From Verrucomicrobiales bacterium (lineage in GTDB: Bacteria; Verrucomicrobiota; Verrucomicrobiia; Verrucomicrobiales; DEV007), in the NCBI GenBank assembly GCA_021648365.1, contig JAKISY010000024.1:1-49657 (forward strand): a stretch of DNA of 49,657 nucleotides, in the 5' to 3' direction. The position numbers and the translations under genes are program-made. This document shows positions 42,547 to 49,657 of this stretch, in pieces. Each line of letters starts with the position of its first letter. The first letter of the stretch is position 1. Under the pieces are notes generated by a model that saw nothing but the letters and a program-made list of their open reading frames with translations, was not told the DNA's origin and searched no databases.

Positions 42547-43767
42547 TCAGCGTCCGCCTCCAAATATTCCCGTCAGTGCCTGCCCCAAAGCCTTGATCCG
42601 CCCCTTACTCGGGCGTTGTTGATCCAATAATTGCGCGTAGCGAACCAAGCCTACCGGCATCGCATACTGCGGACTTTCAAAAATAGCCGCCGGCCCAGTC
42701 ATGCTCGCAGCCCCTCCTTTTTGAACTGGCAAGCCAAAAACATCCTCCGTCAAATCTTCAATCCCGTGCAGCAGACTGGTGCCACCCGTCAAATAAATCC
42801 CCTTGCCCACCTGTTTGAGATAGCCAGTGCTAGCTAGACGCTTGTAAATAAGCTCCAACATTTCTCGCAAGCGCATCGCGATCACCTGATTGACCAAAGA
42901 CTTCTCCACCTCTCCTCCAGCAAAATGACTGCCCGCTTCGAGATCGACCACCCCCTCCACCTCACCCGACCCATTTGCCACACTGCCTTCTTCCAGCTTC
43001 AATTTTTCCGCCTTCGAGCGAGGCACCTTCAAGACCACCGACAGATCATTGGTGATATGATCGCCACCCAAACCCAAACTACCCGAAGCCACCACCGCTC
43101 CATCCAGATATAAAATATAATCCGAGGTACCACCACCGATATCGATCAGCACCGAGCCTTGTTGTTTAGCCTCGCGATTGAGCACCACCTGCGCCGCTGC
43201 CAAAGGAGAAAAAACGATATCATCCACCTCCATCGAAATCTCCCTCACACAGCGAATCGCATTTTGAATGCGATTTTTCACCCCGTGGATGATATGATAA
43301 TCCGCTTCCAGCTTCTGCCCCAACATCCCCACCGGATTGAGCACCTTCTCCTGATCATCCACGTAATAATGCTGCACGATCGTATGCACCACCGCATTTT
43401 GCTCAGGAATCGCCACATCCCGCGCGATCGCTTTCACCTCCTCCAGATCCGCAGGAGAAATTTCACTATTCTCATCCGCCACCCGGATACAACCACGATT
43501 GCTCACACTCTCGATATGAGCACCCGTCACCGCCAGACACACACCAGCCACCATGATATCGCTGCGCTCCTCAGCATTCACCAAAGCTTCATGCAAACAA
43601 GTCTGCGCCGCCGCAATGTCCACAATCTCTCCCTTGCGAACCCCCGAAGAAGGGTACTGCCCTACGCCAAGAATCTTGATCGCGCCATCACCACGCACCT
43701 CTCCTACGACCGCACAAATTTTTGAAGTCCCAATCTCAAGACCAACGTAAATATTCGACTTAGGCAT
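42547..43767 (-). CDS. ftsA: Cell division protein FtsA
   Basis: This actin-like protein tethers FtsZ to the membrane. The start at 43767 (MPKSNIYVGLEIGTSKICAVVGEV) opens the actin fold with the phosphate-1 loop. Then come GCIRVADENSEIS of the 1C domain, LIDIGGGTSDYILY (phosphate-2), and VGKGIYLTGGTSLLHG (adenosine). The C-terminus LGQALTGIFGGGR is a short amphipathic helix suited to membrane binding. At 406 residues it is near normal. The gene lies between ftsQ and ftsZ, in the standard order, with a gap of about 95 bp to ftsZ. Confidence 0.95.
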   Translation of the reverse strand: MPKSNIYVGLEIGTSKICAVVGEVRGDGAIKILGVGQYPSSGVRKGEIVDIAAAQTCLHEALVNAEERSDIMVAGVCLAVTGAHIESVSNRGCIRVADENSEISPADLEEVKAIARDVAIPEQNAVVHTIVQHYYVDDQEKVLNPVGMLGQKLEADYHIIHGVKNRIQNAIRCVREISMEVDDIVFSPLAAAQVVLNREAKQQGSVLIDIGGGTSDYILYLDGAVVASGSLGLGGDHITNDLSVVLKVPRSKAEKLKLEEGSVANGSGEVEGVVDLEAGSHFAGGEVEKSLVNQVIAMRLREMLELIYKRLASTGYLKQVGKGIYLTGGTSLLHGIEDLTEDVFGLPVQKGGAASMTGPAAIFESPQYAMPVGLVRYAQLLDQQRPSKGRIKALGQALTGIFGGGR

Positions 43768-43834
43768 ACTCTTACCGCGAGACGATAGCCAGTTCAGCAC
43801 AAGTATCAATACTCAACCTTTGCTAAGTGTCTTT

Positions 43835-44842
43835 TTAACCGCTTTTTTTATCTTCACCAGCTGACGGCTCATCATCCAAGTCCACCGGGCGCGCCACAGG
43901 AGGGCTATAAAAAGTCACCGGTATATTCCTGCGCACCCTCAAATTCACCGTCGCCAAAAGTTTCCCATCCGCACGAGTGCGCTCCAAAATTGTCTGCAAA
44001 TCCATCAACGCCTCATCCAAATCCGACAAGCCGAATACCACCTCCATGCGGTTGTTGTAAACCGCGCGCATCGAATACGAATTATCCGCCACCACCTCCA
44101 GAACCTCCAAGCCCTGCCCCTGCAAAGCCAAGCGACTCGTATCCATCAACTGCAAAGCCGCCTGCACAACCGCACTATCCACCATCGCACCCACCTTCGA
44201 GACAAACACCTCCTTCACACTGATCACCGGCAGCGCCGTCAAACGAGGCGTCACCTCAGCGCACTTCACCAAAACTCCATGTTCATCCAGCAACCAGCCC
44301 GACTCCGCATCAAAAGGCTCAATGCCCTGCGCCGCACAAGCCATCCAAGCCACCGGCCGGCTCTCCTTGACCACTATCAATAACTTGTCGGGAAACTTTC
44401 TCGACACCGACACCTCAGAAACCATCGGCATCGCCGCCAAGCGATCTCGCATGCCATCCAGATCGATCGACATCATATTCATCCCCTGTTCCACATCAGC
44501 CACCTCCAGCACCCTATTGCCAGACAAATCATCTGGAATAGCCAACTCCACTTTTTGTAAAACAAAATCAGGGTTTTCGATGAACGCACGCTGATAAGAC
44601 CAATGCGCAAACGCCATCAAACTGAGTATAGAAACCCCAATCGCAGCCGTTCGCAACAAACGCAAACCCCAACGCGAACGCCGCAGCGTGCGTTTCTTGG
44701 GCGCATCCGTGCGAGCCTCCAAAGCCAAAATCGACTCCATCGTATCCATAGAATGCAAAGATTCCACCACACGCTTGCGTGATAAATCGAACGGAGCCGC
44801 TTTTTTCCGCCTAGCTTTTTTGGAAGATGATCTAAATATCAT
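43835..44842 (-). CDS. ftsQ: Cell division protein FtsQ (DivIB-type)
   Basis: The ATG at 44842 overlaps the ddl stop as ATGA, so the two are coupled. The protein starts with a basic cytoplasmic tail, has a single transmembrane helix at about residues 61-80 (RLLRTAAIGVSILSLMAFAHW), then a POTRA domain (FVLQKVELAIPDD and VLEVADVEQGMNMMSIDLDGMRDRLAAMPMVSEVSVSRKFPDKLLIVVKE) and FtsQ domain with GWLLDEHGVL. It connects the early and late divisome. The 335 residues are slightly long, with a charged C-terminus. Gene order argues strongly for FtsQ. Confidence 0.9.
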   Translation of the reverse strand: MIFRSSSKKARRKKAAPFDLSRKRVVESLHSMDTMESILALEARTDAPKKRTLRRSRWGLRLLRTAAIGVSILSLMAFAHWSYQRAFIENPDFVLQKVELAIPDDLSGNRVLEVADVEQGMNMMSIDLDGMRDRLAAMPMVSEVSVSRKFPDKLLIVVKESRPVAWMACAAQGIEPFDAESGWLLDEHGVLVKCAEVTPRLTALPVISVKEVFVSKVGAMVDSAVVQAALQLMDTSRLALQGQGLEVLEVVADNSYSMRAVYNNRMEVVFGLSDLDEALMDLQTILERTRADGKLLATVNLRVRRNIPVTFYSPPVARPVDLDDEPSAGEDKKSG

Positions 44843-45747
44843 ACGCTTTCGCGTATTATGACTGAAATTTCTATAATTTTCAAGCACAGAGAAGAAAAAC
44901 TATAATTCGCCTCTTTTGCCGCCTTCGGCAAAAGACTGCTTTCCGTCATACCCGGAATCGTATTCAGCTCCAGCACATAGGGCTGATTGTCCTCATCCAG
45001 CAGTAAATCCACCCGCGAATACACCTCCACACCTAGAGAGCAGTGCGCCTGCCAAGCCAACTCCTGCACCTGCTGCGTCACCTCGGCCGGCAAATCCGCA
45101 GGACAGTGATAATCCGTGCCGCCATCATTTAGCAGCCACGGGTATTTATTTTTCATATCATAAAAACCCGACCTCGGTTCGATATGGATCACCGGCAACA
45201 CCTCATCACCCACCACCCCAACCGTCAGTTCCTTGCCCTTGATATACTGCTCAAACAAAACCGTGTCCCCATATTGAGCCGCATCCGCCAAAGCCGCATC
45301 CCACTGTTCAGCCGACTCCACGATATGCACCCCCACACTAGAACCCTCACTCGGAGGTTTCAGCACACAAGGATAAGAGACATCCGCTGGACGCTCACTC
45401 TGCGCAGTCAAGGTGCAGCCCGCCGGAGTCGCCACCCCCCTTTCCACAAAACGCTTCTTGCTCTCCACCTTATCAAAAGCCAAACGGCTGCTCAGCTCCC
45501 GCGCCCCCGTATAAATAATACCCTGCGACTCCAACTCAGCCTGCAACTCCCCATCCTCGCCATAAGTGCCGTGGATCACATTAAACGCCACATCCGTATC
45601 CACTGGTAAATCAAAACCCGCCCCCGACACATCCACCAGCTCCACCCCAGCCACCTCCCCGCGCAAAGCCTCGACCACCGCCGCCGCCGAAGCCAAGGAA
45701 ACCTCCCGTTCCGATCCCGGACCACCGCCCAGCACCGCCACCTTCAT
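44839..45747 (-). CDS. ddl: D-alanine--D-alanine ligase
   Basis: It joins two D-Ala for the peptidoglycan precursor. ATP-grasp signatures: VAVLGGGPGSEREVSLAS, HGTYGEDGELQAELES, YTGARELSSRLAFDKVESKK, the glycine-rich loop KPPSEGSSVGV, and EVYSRVDLLLDEDNQPYVLELNTIPGMTESSL. I took 45747 because AAGGACATAAAG lies upstream at a fair spacing; the ATG at 45768 is possible. The 302 residues are normal. It couples to ftsQ by overlap. A toxin-antitoxin pair lies between it and murC-murB. Confidence 0.96.
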   Translation of the reverse strand: MKVAVLGGGPGSEREVSLASAAAVVEALRGEVAGVELVDVSGAGFDLPVDTDVAFNVIHGTYGEDGELQAELESQGIIYTGARELSSRLAFDKVESKKRFVERGVATPAGCTLTAQSERPADVSYPCVLKPPSEGSSVGVHIVESAEQWDAALADAAQYGDTVLFEQYIKGKELTVGVVGDEVLPVIHIEPRSGFYDMKNKYPWLLNDGGTDYHCPADLPAEVTQQVQELAWQAHCSLGVEVYSRVDLLLDEDNQPYVLELNTIPGMTESSLLPKAAKEANYSFSSLCLKIIEISVIIRESV

Positions 45748-45782
45748 GTTCTTTATGTCCTTTTTCATTATAACTTGATCAG

Positions 45783-46172
45783 CTAGCCTAAGTATTTCAC
45801 TCTCACCTGTGGCAAATTTTCAAAATGCTTGTCACGAGTGAGCAAAACGCCCCCGTGCTCATAACAACACGCAGCAATCCAAACATCATTCTCAGGTATA
45901 GGCCTACCAGTATCTCTAAGATACTTTTTAAACACTGCAAAATGGTGACTCGTCGATTCTTTAATTTCAGCCACTTTGACAACAGCTTGTTCAAGCATTC
46001 CCATTAGATTTCGCTCATTCCACTCAACCCGACTCCCTCGCAAAAAACCTTCCCTAAGCTCACCCAAAACAATCGCAGGGATAATCAACCCTTCGGCACT
46101 AGCAATCTCTTCAGACCAAGCGCCACCCCTCACCCAATCCGAATAAGCATTCGTATCCAATACCACCCTCAT
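45783..46172 (-). CDS. PIN-domain toxin of the VapC type
   Basis: All four acidic PIN residues are visible: D6 (VVLDTN), E38 (VLGELRE), D96 (IPENDVWIAA) and D114 (LLTRDKHF). The start at 46172 (MRVVLDTNAYSD) overlaps the antitoxin stop as ATGA, so I chose it over the longer frame. PIN toxins cleave RNA, often tRNA or rRNA, and the family is the commonest TA type. The target is unknown. The pair is inserted between ddl and murC-murB. Confidence 0.85.
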   Translation of the reverse strand: MRVVLDTNAYSDWVRGGAWSEEIASAEGLIIPAIVLGELREGFLRGSRVEWNERNLMGMLEQAVVKVAEIKESTSHHFAVFKKYLRDTGRPIPENDVWIAACCYEHGGVLLTRDKHFENLPQVRVKYLG

Positions 46173-46426
46173 TTCCAATCAGCAGGGTTCACCTTTTTCA
46201 ATTCTTCCATATACTCCTCCCACTGCAGCCTTTCCTCATCCGATTCAAAAGGCATACAGCCTGCAAACTTCTCCAAGCCATTAGTCTTTTTCTTTCCATC
46301 CACCCCCAAGCCCCTAGCCAGCGCATCCACCAGCACTTGATTCATCGACACCCCCAACTCCTTAGCTTCGGCCTTAGCCTGCTTGATCCATTCATCCTCC
46401 ACCCGTCTAATCGTCACCTGACTCAT
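46169..46426 (-). CDS. Ribbon-helix-helix antitoxin, VapB-like
   Basis: The N-terminus VTIRRVEDEWIKQAKAEAKELGVSMNQVLVDALARGLG is a ribbon-helix-helix DNA-binding domain. The C-terminal half carries an acidic tail (MPFESDEERLQWEEYMEELKK) likely to bind and block the toxin. The 85-residue length is usual. Such antitoxins repress their own operon; two TGCATGCA palindromes flank the start (46426-46433 and 46449-46456). Confidence 0.82.
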   Translation of the reverse strand: MSQVTIRRVEDEWIKQAKAEAKELGVSMNQVLVDALARGLGVDGKKKTNGLEKFAGCMPFESDEERLQWEEYMEELKKVNPADWK

Positions 46427-46456
46427 GCATGCACTTTATCTTAAAATCTGCATGCA
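46426..46456. promoter_or_regulatory. Candidate vapBC operator: two TGCATGCA palindromes
   Basis: Perfect 8-bp palindromes lie at 46426-46433 and 46449-46456, 23 bp centre to centre, spanning the antitoxin start and the presumed promoter. This pattern is typical of ribbon-helix-helix dimers bound at neighbouring sites, but the protein-DNA match is inferred. Confidence 0.4.
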
Positions 46457-46484
46457 GTCAACCCATAGCAAGCTCGCTCCGGTT

Positions 46485-46554
46485 TCAAATCTCAAATCTC
46501 AAATCTCAAATCTCAAATCTCAAATCTCAAATCTCAAATCTCAAATCTCAAATT
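46485..46554 (+). repeat. TCAAATC heptamer array, 10 copies
   Basis: Ten tandem units, the last TCAAATT, lie between the murC-murB stop and the antitoxin gene. The same unit appears three times at 37013-37033 and in a single partial copy at the murG stop (49103-49115). Confidence 0.95.
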
Positions 46555-46561
46555 CTCCCCC

Positions 46562-48868
46562 TCACACCGGCTCTTGCTGCCCCAAGATCTGCACCTCTGT
46601 TTCCAGCACAATACCACGCTGCTCTTTAGCCTCCAGCTGAATCTCTTCGATCAGCATCAATACATCCGCCGCCGTCGCGCCGCCGTCATTGACGATGAAA
46701 TTACCATGCACCTCCGAAACGCGCGCCGCACCCACACTGCGATTTTTATAACCCAACTCCTCCACCAGCTTCCCAGCCGGAATCTGCTCAGGATTCTTGA
46801 AAACACAACCCGCACTCGCCGCCACCGGTTGCCCCTCTTTTCGCTTCAGCTTCGAAGTCGCCAGGCGATCCGCCACCACCGCCCGTTCCTCCACACGTCC
46901 CTGAAAGACCACCTCCACCACATAGTTATCTGTAAACTCCGGCACATTGCGATAGCGATGCTCGATCTGCTCCACCGTCTTCACTTTGATCTCACCCTGC
47001 CCATCCACATAAGTCACACTCACCACACAATCAAACGTCTCCGCCCCCATCGCCCCCGCATTCATCCGAATCGCTCCGCCTACATTACCAGGAATCCCCT
47101 CCATCCACTCCAAACCACCCAAACCCGCAGCCTGCGCCGCAGCCGTCAAACGCTTGAGCCTTACCCCTCCGCCCACCTGGATTTGCTCACCTTCTACCAC
47201 AAGCTTAGCAAACACGCCAGCTACAGGACACACCACCACCCCCGCGATACCACCATCCCCCACCAATAGATTCGAACCCCGTCCCACCACCCGTAGCGGC
47301 AAGTCACGCGCACGACAAAATTTTACCACCCGCGCAAACCCCTCGATCGAAGTCGGCTCCACCCAGAACTGCGCCGGACCACCTACCTTCAATGTCGTGT
47401 GACGACTCATCGGTTCATACAAATCAACTCGTCCCTCAGCCTCGTCCAATTCACTGCGCAAAGCCTCCAAAATCTCAATGTCAGCACTCAAGCGAGAGGT
47501 CACCTCATGCACATCCCCCGCCCCCAAACTCAAAATCAAATCACCCTCGATCAAATCAGCACCCACCAGCTGATGCATATCTTTGATGCTAGGACAAGAA
47601 ATCACTTTCCCCACCTCTCCCAACTCCTCCACCGCCTGCACGATCGTCAAGCCGCTCACCCCCTCGATCGGAAGCTCACTAGCAGGATAAATATCCGCCA
47701 CATAGAGCGCATCCACCCCATCAAAGGCACGACCAAAATCATCTCGCAGCAGTTGCGTGCGCGAATAGCGATGCGGCTGAAAGACACAGACCAAACGACC
47801 CCGCACCCGCTCCCTCGCCGCCGCAATCGTCGCCGCGATCTCCGTCGGATGATGCCCATAATCATCCACCACCACAAAATCCGAAGATTCATATTTCACC
47901 TCAAATCGCCGCCGCGCACCACGAAAGCTCTGCAAAGCCTCCGCCACCGCATTAAAAGATACCCCCAACTCAGTCGCCAACGCCGCCGCCGCCAACGCAT
48001 TCAAGACATTGTGCTTACCAGGAATATTCAAGCGCAACTCCCCCACCAACTCCCCCTCGTGATACCAATCAAAAGCCGTGCCGCCACCCATCACCCGCAA
48101 ATTTTCCGCAGAATAATCACAATCTCGCTTCCAACCATAACTCACCACCCCATCACGTCCCTCGCACAACTGCTTCGCCCACTCGTCCTCAGCACAATAA
48201 ACCACACAGCGCGAAGTCTGATCCAATAATTGCGTGAACACCGCTAGGATCGCCTCAATGCCATCATAAAAATCCAAATGCTCCTCCTCCACATTCAACA
48301 AAATCGAACACACCGGCGCAAAGTTCACCAAGCTGCCATCACTCTCATCACCCTCCGCGACAAACCATTCCCCCTCCGGTTCCCAATGCGCATTGGCTCC
48401 CAAAATAGGAATCTCCGCTCCGACATAATGCGACGGACGCAAGCCACCCAAACGCAACACATGCGCCAACATCGCCGAAGTGGTCGTCTTACCATGCGTG
48501 CCCGCCACCACGATCCCCTTGCTGCCATTCATGATCGCCGCCAAAGCCTCCGCCCTTTTCAACACCGGCAAGCCCGCCGTCACCGCCGCATCATAAGCAG
48601 CATTGCCCACCTTGATCGCCGACGAACGCACCACCACATCCACCCCCTCCACTACTTGCGCCGAGTGTGGACTAGAAAAAATCAAACCCGCCCCCTGCAA
48701 TCGCTGCGTCTCCTTGGACGACACCCGATCCGAGCCGCTCACCCGATGCCCCAGTGCCATGAACAAAGACGCCAGCCCACTCATCCCCGAACCCGCCACC
48801 CCAATCAGATGAACCCGCAACGGCTTCTCCTTCCCCTTAGCAAATACCTCTGACCAATCCCTATCCAT
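46562..48868 (-). CDS. Fused MurC-MurB (UDP-MurNAc-alanine ligase / UDP-MurNAc dehydrogenase)
   Basis: Residues 1-460 are MurC: GVAGSGMSGLASLF, the P-loop AGTHGKTTTSAM, DDYGHHPTEI and FQPHRYSRTQLL. Residues about 478-768 are MurB: GRGSNLLVGDGGI, GIPGNVGGAIRMNAGAMG, ASAGCVFKNP, GNFIVNDGGATAADV. MurB reduces the enolpyruvyl group; MurC then adds L-Ala, so the fusion joins adjacent pathway steps. MurB lacks the Tyr-containing loop of E. coli MurB (type II), and its catalytic Ser is Cys (GCVFKN), a change seen in other type II enzymes. The gene follows murG after a repeat-filled 233-bp gap. Confidence 0.95.
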   Translation of the reverse strand: MDRDWSEVFAKGKEKPLRVHLIGVAGSGMSGLASLFMALGHRVSGSDRVSSKETQRLQGAGLIFSSPHSAQVVEGVDVVVRSSAIKVGNAAYDAAVTAGLPVLKRAEALAAIMNGSKGIVVAGTHGKTTTSAMLAHVLRLGGLRPSHYVGAEIPILGANAHWEPEGEWFVAEGDESDGSLVNFAPVCSILLNVEEEHLDFYDGIEAILAVFTQLLDQTSRCVVYCAEDEWAKQLCEGRDGVVSYGWKRDCDYSAENLRVMGGGTAFDWYHEGELVGELRLNIPGKHNVLNALAAAALATELGVSFNAVAEALQSFRGARRRFEVKYESSDFVVVDDYGHHPTEIAATIAAARERVRGRLVCVFQPHRYSRTQLLRDDFGRAFDGVDALYVADIYPASELPIEGVSGLTIVQAVEELGEVGKVISCPSIKDMHQLVGADLIEGDLILSLGAGDVHEVTSRLSADIEILEALRSELDEAEGRVDLYEPMSRHTTLKVGGPAQFWVEPTSIEGFARVVKFCRARDLPLRVVGRGSNLLVGDGGIAGVVVCPVAGVFAKLVVEGEQIQVGGGVRLKRLTAAAQAAGLGGLEWMEGIPGNVGGAIRMNAGAMGAETFDCVVSVTYVDGQGEIKVKTVEQIEHRYRNVPEFTDNYVVEVVFQGRVEERAVVADRLATSKLKRKEGQPVAASAGCVFKNPEQIPAGKLVEELGYKNRSVGAARVSEVHGNFIVNDGGATAADVLMLIEEIQLEAKEQRGIVLETEVQILGQQEPV

Positions 48869-48898
48869 AGTTCAAACTCCAAAAAAACTTCACTTCTT

Positions 48899-49107
48899 AA
48901 TTTTAAATCACACTACACGACAAAAATATTTAACCGCAGATGTCGCAGATTTCCGCAGATTTTTCTCTATTTTTCAAATTGAAATTAATGCAATTCCTAT
49001 CAAATCCTCTTCTTTTTTAGTTTCAGTTCCTTTTTCATCTGTGAAAATCTGCGTAATCTGCGGTTCCCTTCTTTCTCCGAAAAATGTCGTGTAGTGTAAT
49101 TTTAAAT
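48899..49107. repeat. Element with inverted termini and GCAGAT hairpin in the murG-murCB gap
   Basis: ACACTACACGACA (48910-48922) is inverted at 49085-49097. Inside lies an R3-like hairpin: TTTAACCGCAGAT with more GCAGAT units on the left, AATCTGCGGTT on the right (to 49065). The whole is about 210 bp with outer TTTAAAT-rich ends, like a small non-autonomous mobile element. It encodes nothing. Confidence 0.6.
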
Positions 49108-49657
49108 CTCAAATTCTTCAATAGCATCCGCCACCAGCTTCGCCGCATCCAAGATAGCTAAGCCCTTCATGTCGTCTGCCATTTTCGCAAGTCTTACCTC
49201 ATCCTCCAACAAGTCAATCAAACTAGACGCCAATTTCTCTGCATCCAAATCCTTCTGTTGATACAACAACGCAGCTCCCCCTCTTTCATAAACTTGCGCA
49301 TTTTTAGTCTGATGATCCTCAGCCGCATAAGGATAAGGGATCAATACCGACGGCACACCAAAGGCCGCCAACTCAGCCAAACTCGACGCCCCCGAGCGAC
49401 ACAAAGCCACATCCGCCGCAGCATAAGCCAAACCCATCTCCGAACAAAACTTCACCACACAGCCCACCCCCTCGACCTCCGCATAAGCCTTTTCCACCAT
49501 CTCCACATCATCCACCCCCGCGATGTGCAATAGCTGCACCCCCGCCTCAGCGTAACCAGTCAAAGCCTCGCAGATCATTTGATTGATCCCATGAGCCCCC
49601 TGACTCCCCCCCATCACCAACACCGTCTTTTTATCCACCGCCAAATCAAAGTGAGAC
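49102..49657 (-). CDS. murG: MurG, C-terminal part (gene runs off the window)
   Basis: This glycosyltransferase adds GlcNAc to lipid I, giving lipid II, at the cytoplasmic side of the inner membrane. The visible ~184 residues begin ...SHFDLAVDKKTVLVMGGSQGAHGINQ, the second Rossmann domain. Donor-site motifs are CRSGASSLAELAAFGVPSVLIPYPYAAEDHQTKNA. The frame is open to the window end, so the start lies beyond 49657; the TTG at 49644 is not a real start. The stop region (EEFEI) overlaps one heptamer repeat unit. It begins the murG-murCB-ddl-ftsQAZ cluster. Confidence 0.95.
   Translation of the reverse strand, partial: SHFDLAVDKKTVLVMGGSQGAHGINQMICEALTGYAEAGVQLLHIAGVDDVEMVEKAYAEVEGVGCVVKFCSEMGLAYAAADVALCRSGASSLAELAAFGVPSVLIPYPYAAEDHQTKNAQVYERGGAALLYQQKDLDAEKLASSLIDLLEDEVRLAKMADDMKGLAILDAAKLVADAIEEFEI

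Noticed and set aside
46485..46554. CRISPR-like array
   Set aside because: Seven-base units without spacers and with no cas genes in the window.

Overview
The window reads as a piece of a Verrucomicrobiota chromosome, possibly near Rubritalea or other Verrucomicrobiaceae-type genera. This is inferred from gene content: paired PA14/DUF1592 and DUF1552 genes, a sulfatase, two secreted PQQ-like propeller proteins, a murG-murCB-ddl-ftsQ-ftsA-ftsZ cell-division cluster, and FtsZ with the canonical C-terminal tip but unusual features elsewhere. No rRNA is present to confirm it. Base composition is mid-range, with long AT-rich gaps around dnaA, mnmG and recA.

Layout. 1-2.5 kb: a two-gene cassette of unknown function and a truncated von Willebrand A remnant. 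2.5-7.2 kb: a PQQ-like propeller gene, miaB, a membrane protein, a GT9 glycosyltransferase and a decayed ceramidase-like fragment. 7.3-18.4 kb: the replication region, with dnaN and dnaA on the minus strand, a sodium/solute symporter, murJ, sua5, then on the plus strand aroK, a DUF2892 gene, a DUF3365 remnant, tRNA-His and rnc, followed by an AT-rich gap with a DnaA box and a parS site. 18.4-25.6 kb: mnmG (with a second parS-like site inside it), a HAD phosphatase and ribD on the minus strand, recA with an N-terminal extension, a LysR regulator and a HAD hydrolase. 25.6-28.6 kb: repeat-rich DNA, a PHP histidinol-phosphatase and two paralogous Lys/Ala-rich secreted proteins. 28.8-32.8 kb: leuC-leuD, an SH3-like lipoprotein, a GT2 glycosyltransferase and a SufE-like gene. 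32.8-39.8 kb: sulfatase, cytochrome c/PA14/DUF1592 protein, DUF1552 protein and a second PQQ-like propeller. 39.8-49.7 kb: ftsZ, ftsA, ftsQ, ddl, a VapBC-type toxin-antitoxin pair, a murC-murB fusion and the C-terminal part of murG, all on the minus strand.

How it fits together. dnaA, dnaN, the parS sites, rnc and mnmG suggest that the origin lies near 16-18.4 kb. This is supported by hand-counted G/C skew, which changes from C-rich to G-rich on the plus strand there. The dcw genes make and polymerise the wall precursor and build the divisome. Their FtsZ is the most unusual protein in the window: about 886 residues, a linker of some 500 acidic residues, a non-canonical T7 loop, and a perfect 26-bp inverted repeat inside the coding sequence.

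Non-coding DNA carries several dispersed repeat families: GTGTCCTCACCCG, GGAGGGG...GCGTGCCT, CACTGAT/GCAGAT hairpins, TCAAATC heptamer arrays and a 158-bp imperfect palindrome. Several lie beside gene remnants or near an apparent second strand-composition change at about 27 kb. I see no CRISPR array, no prophage and no intact insertion sequence.
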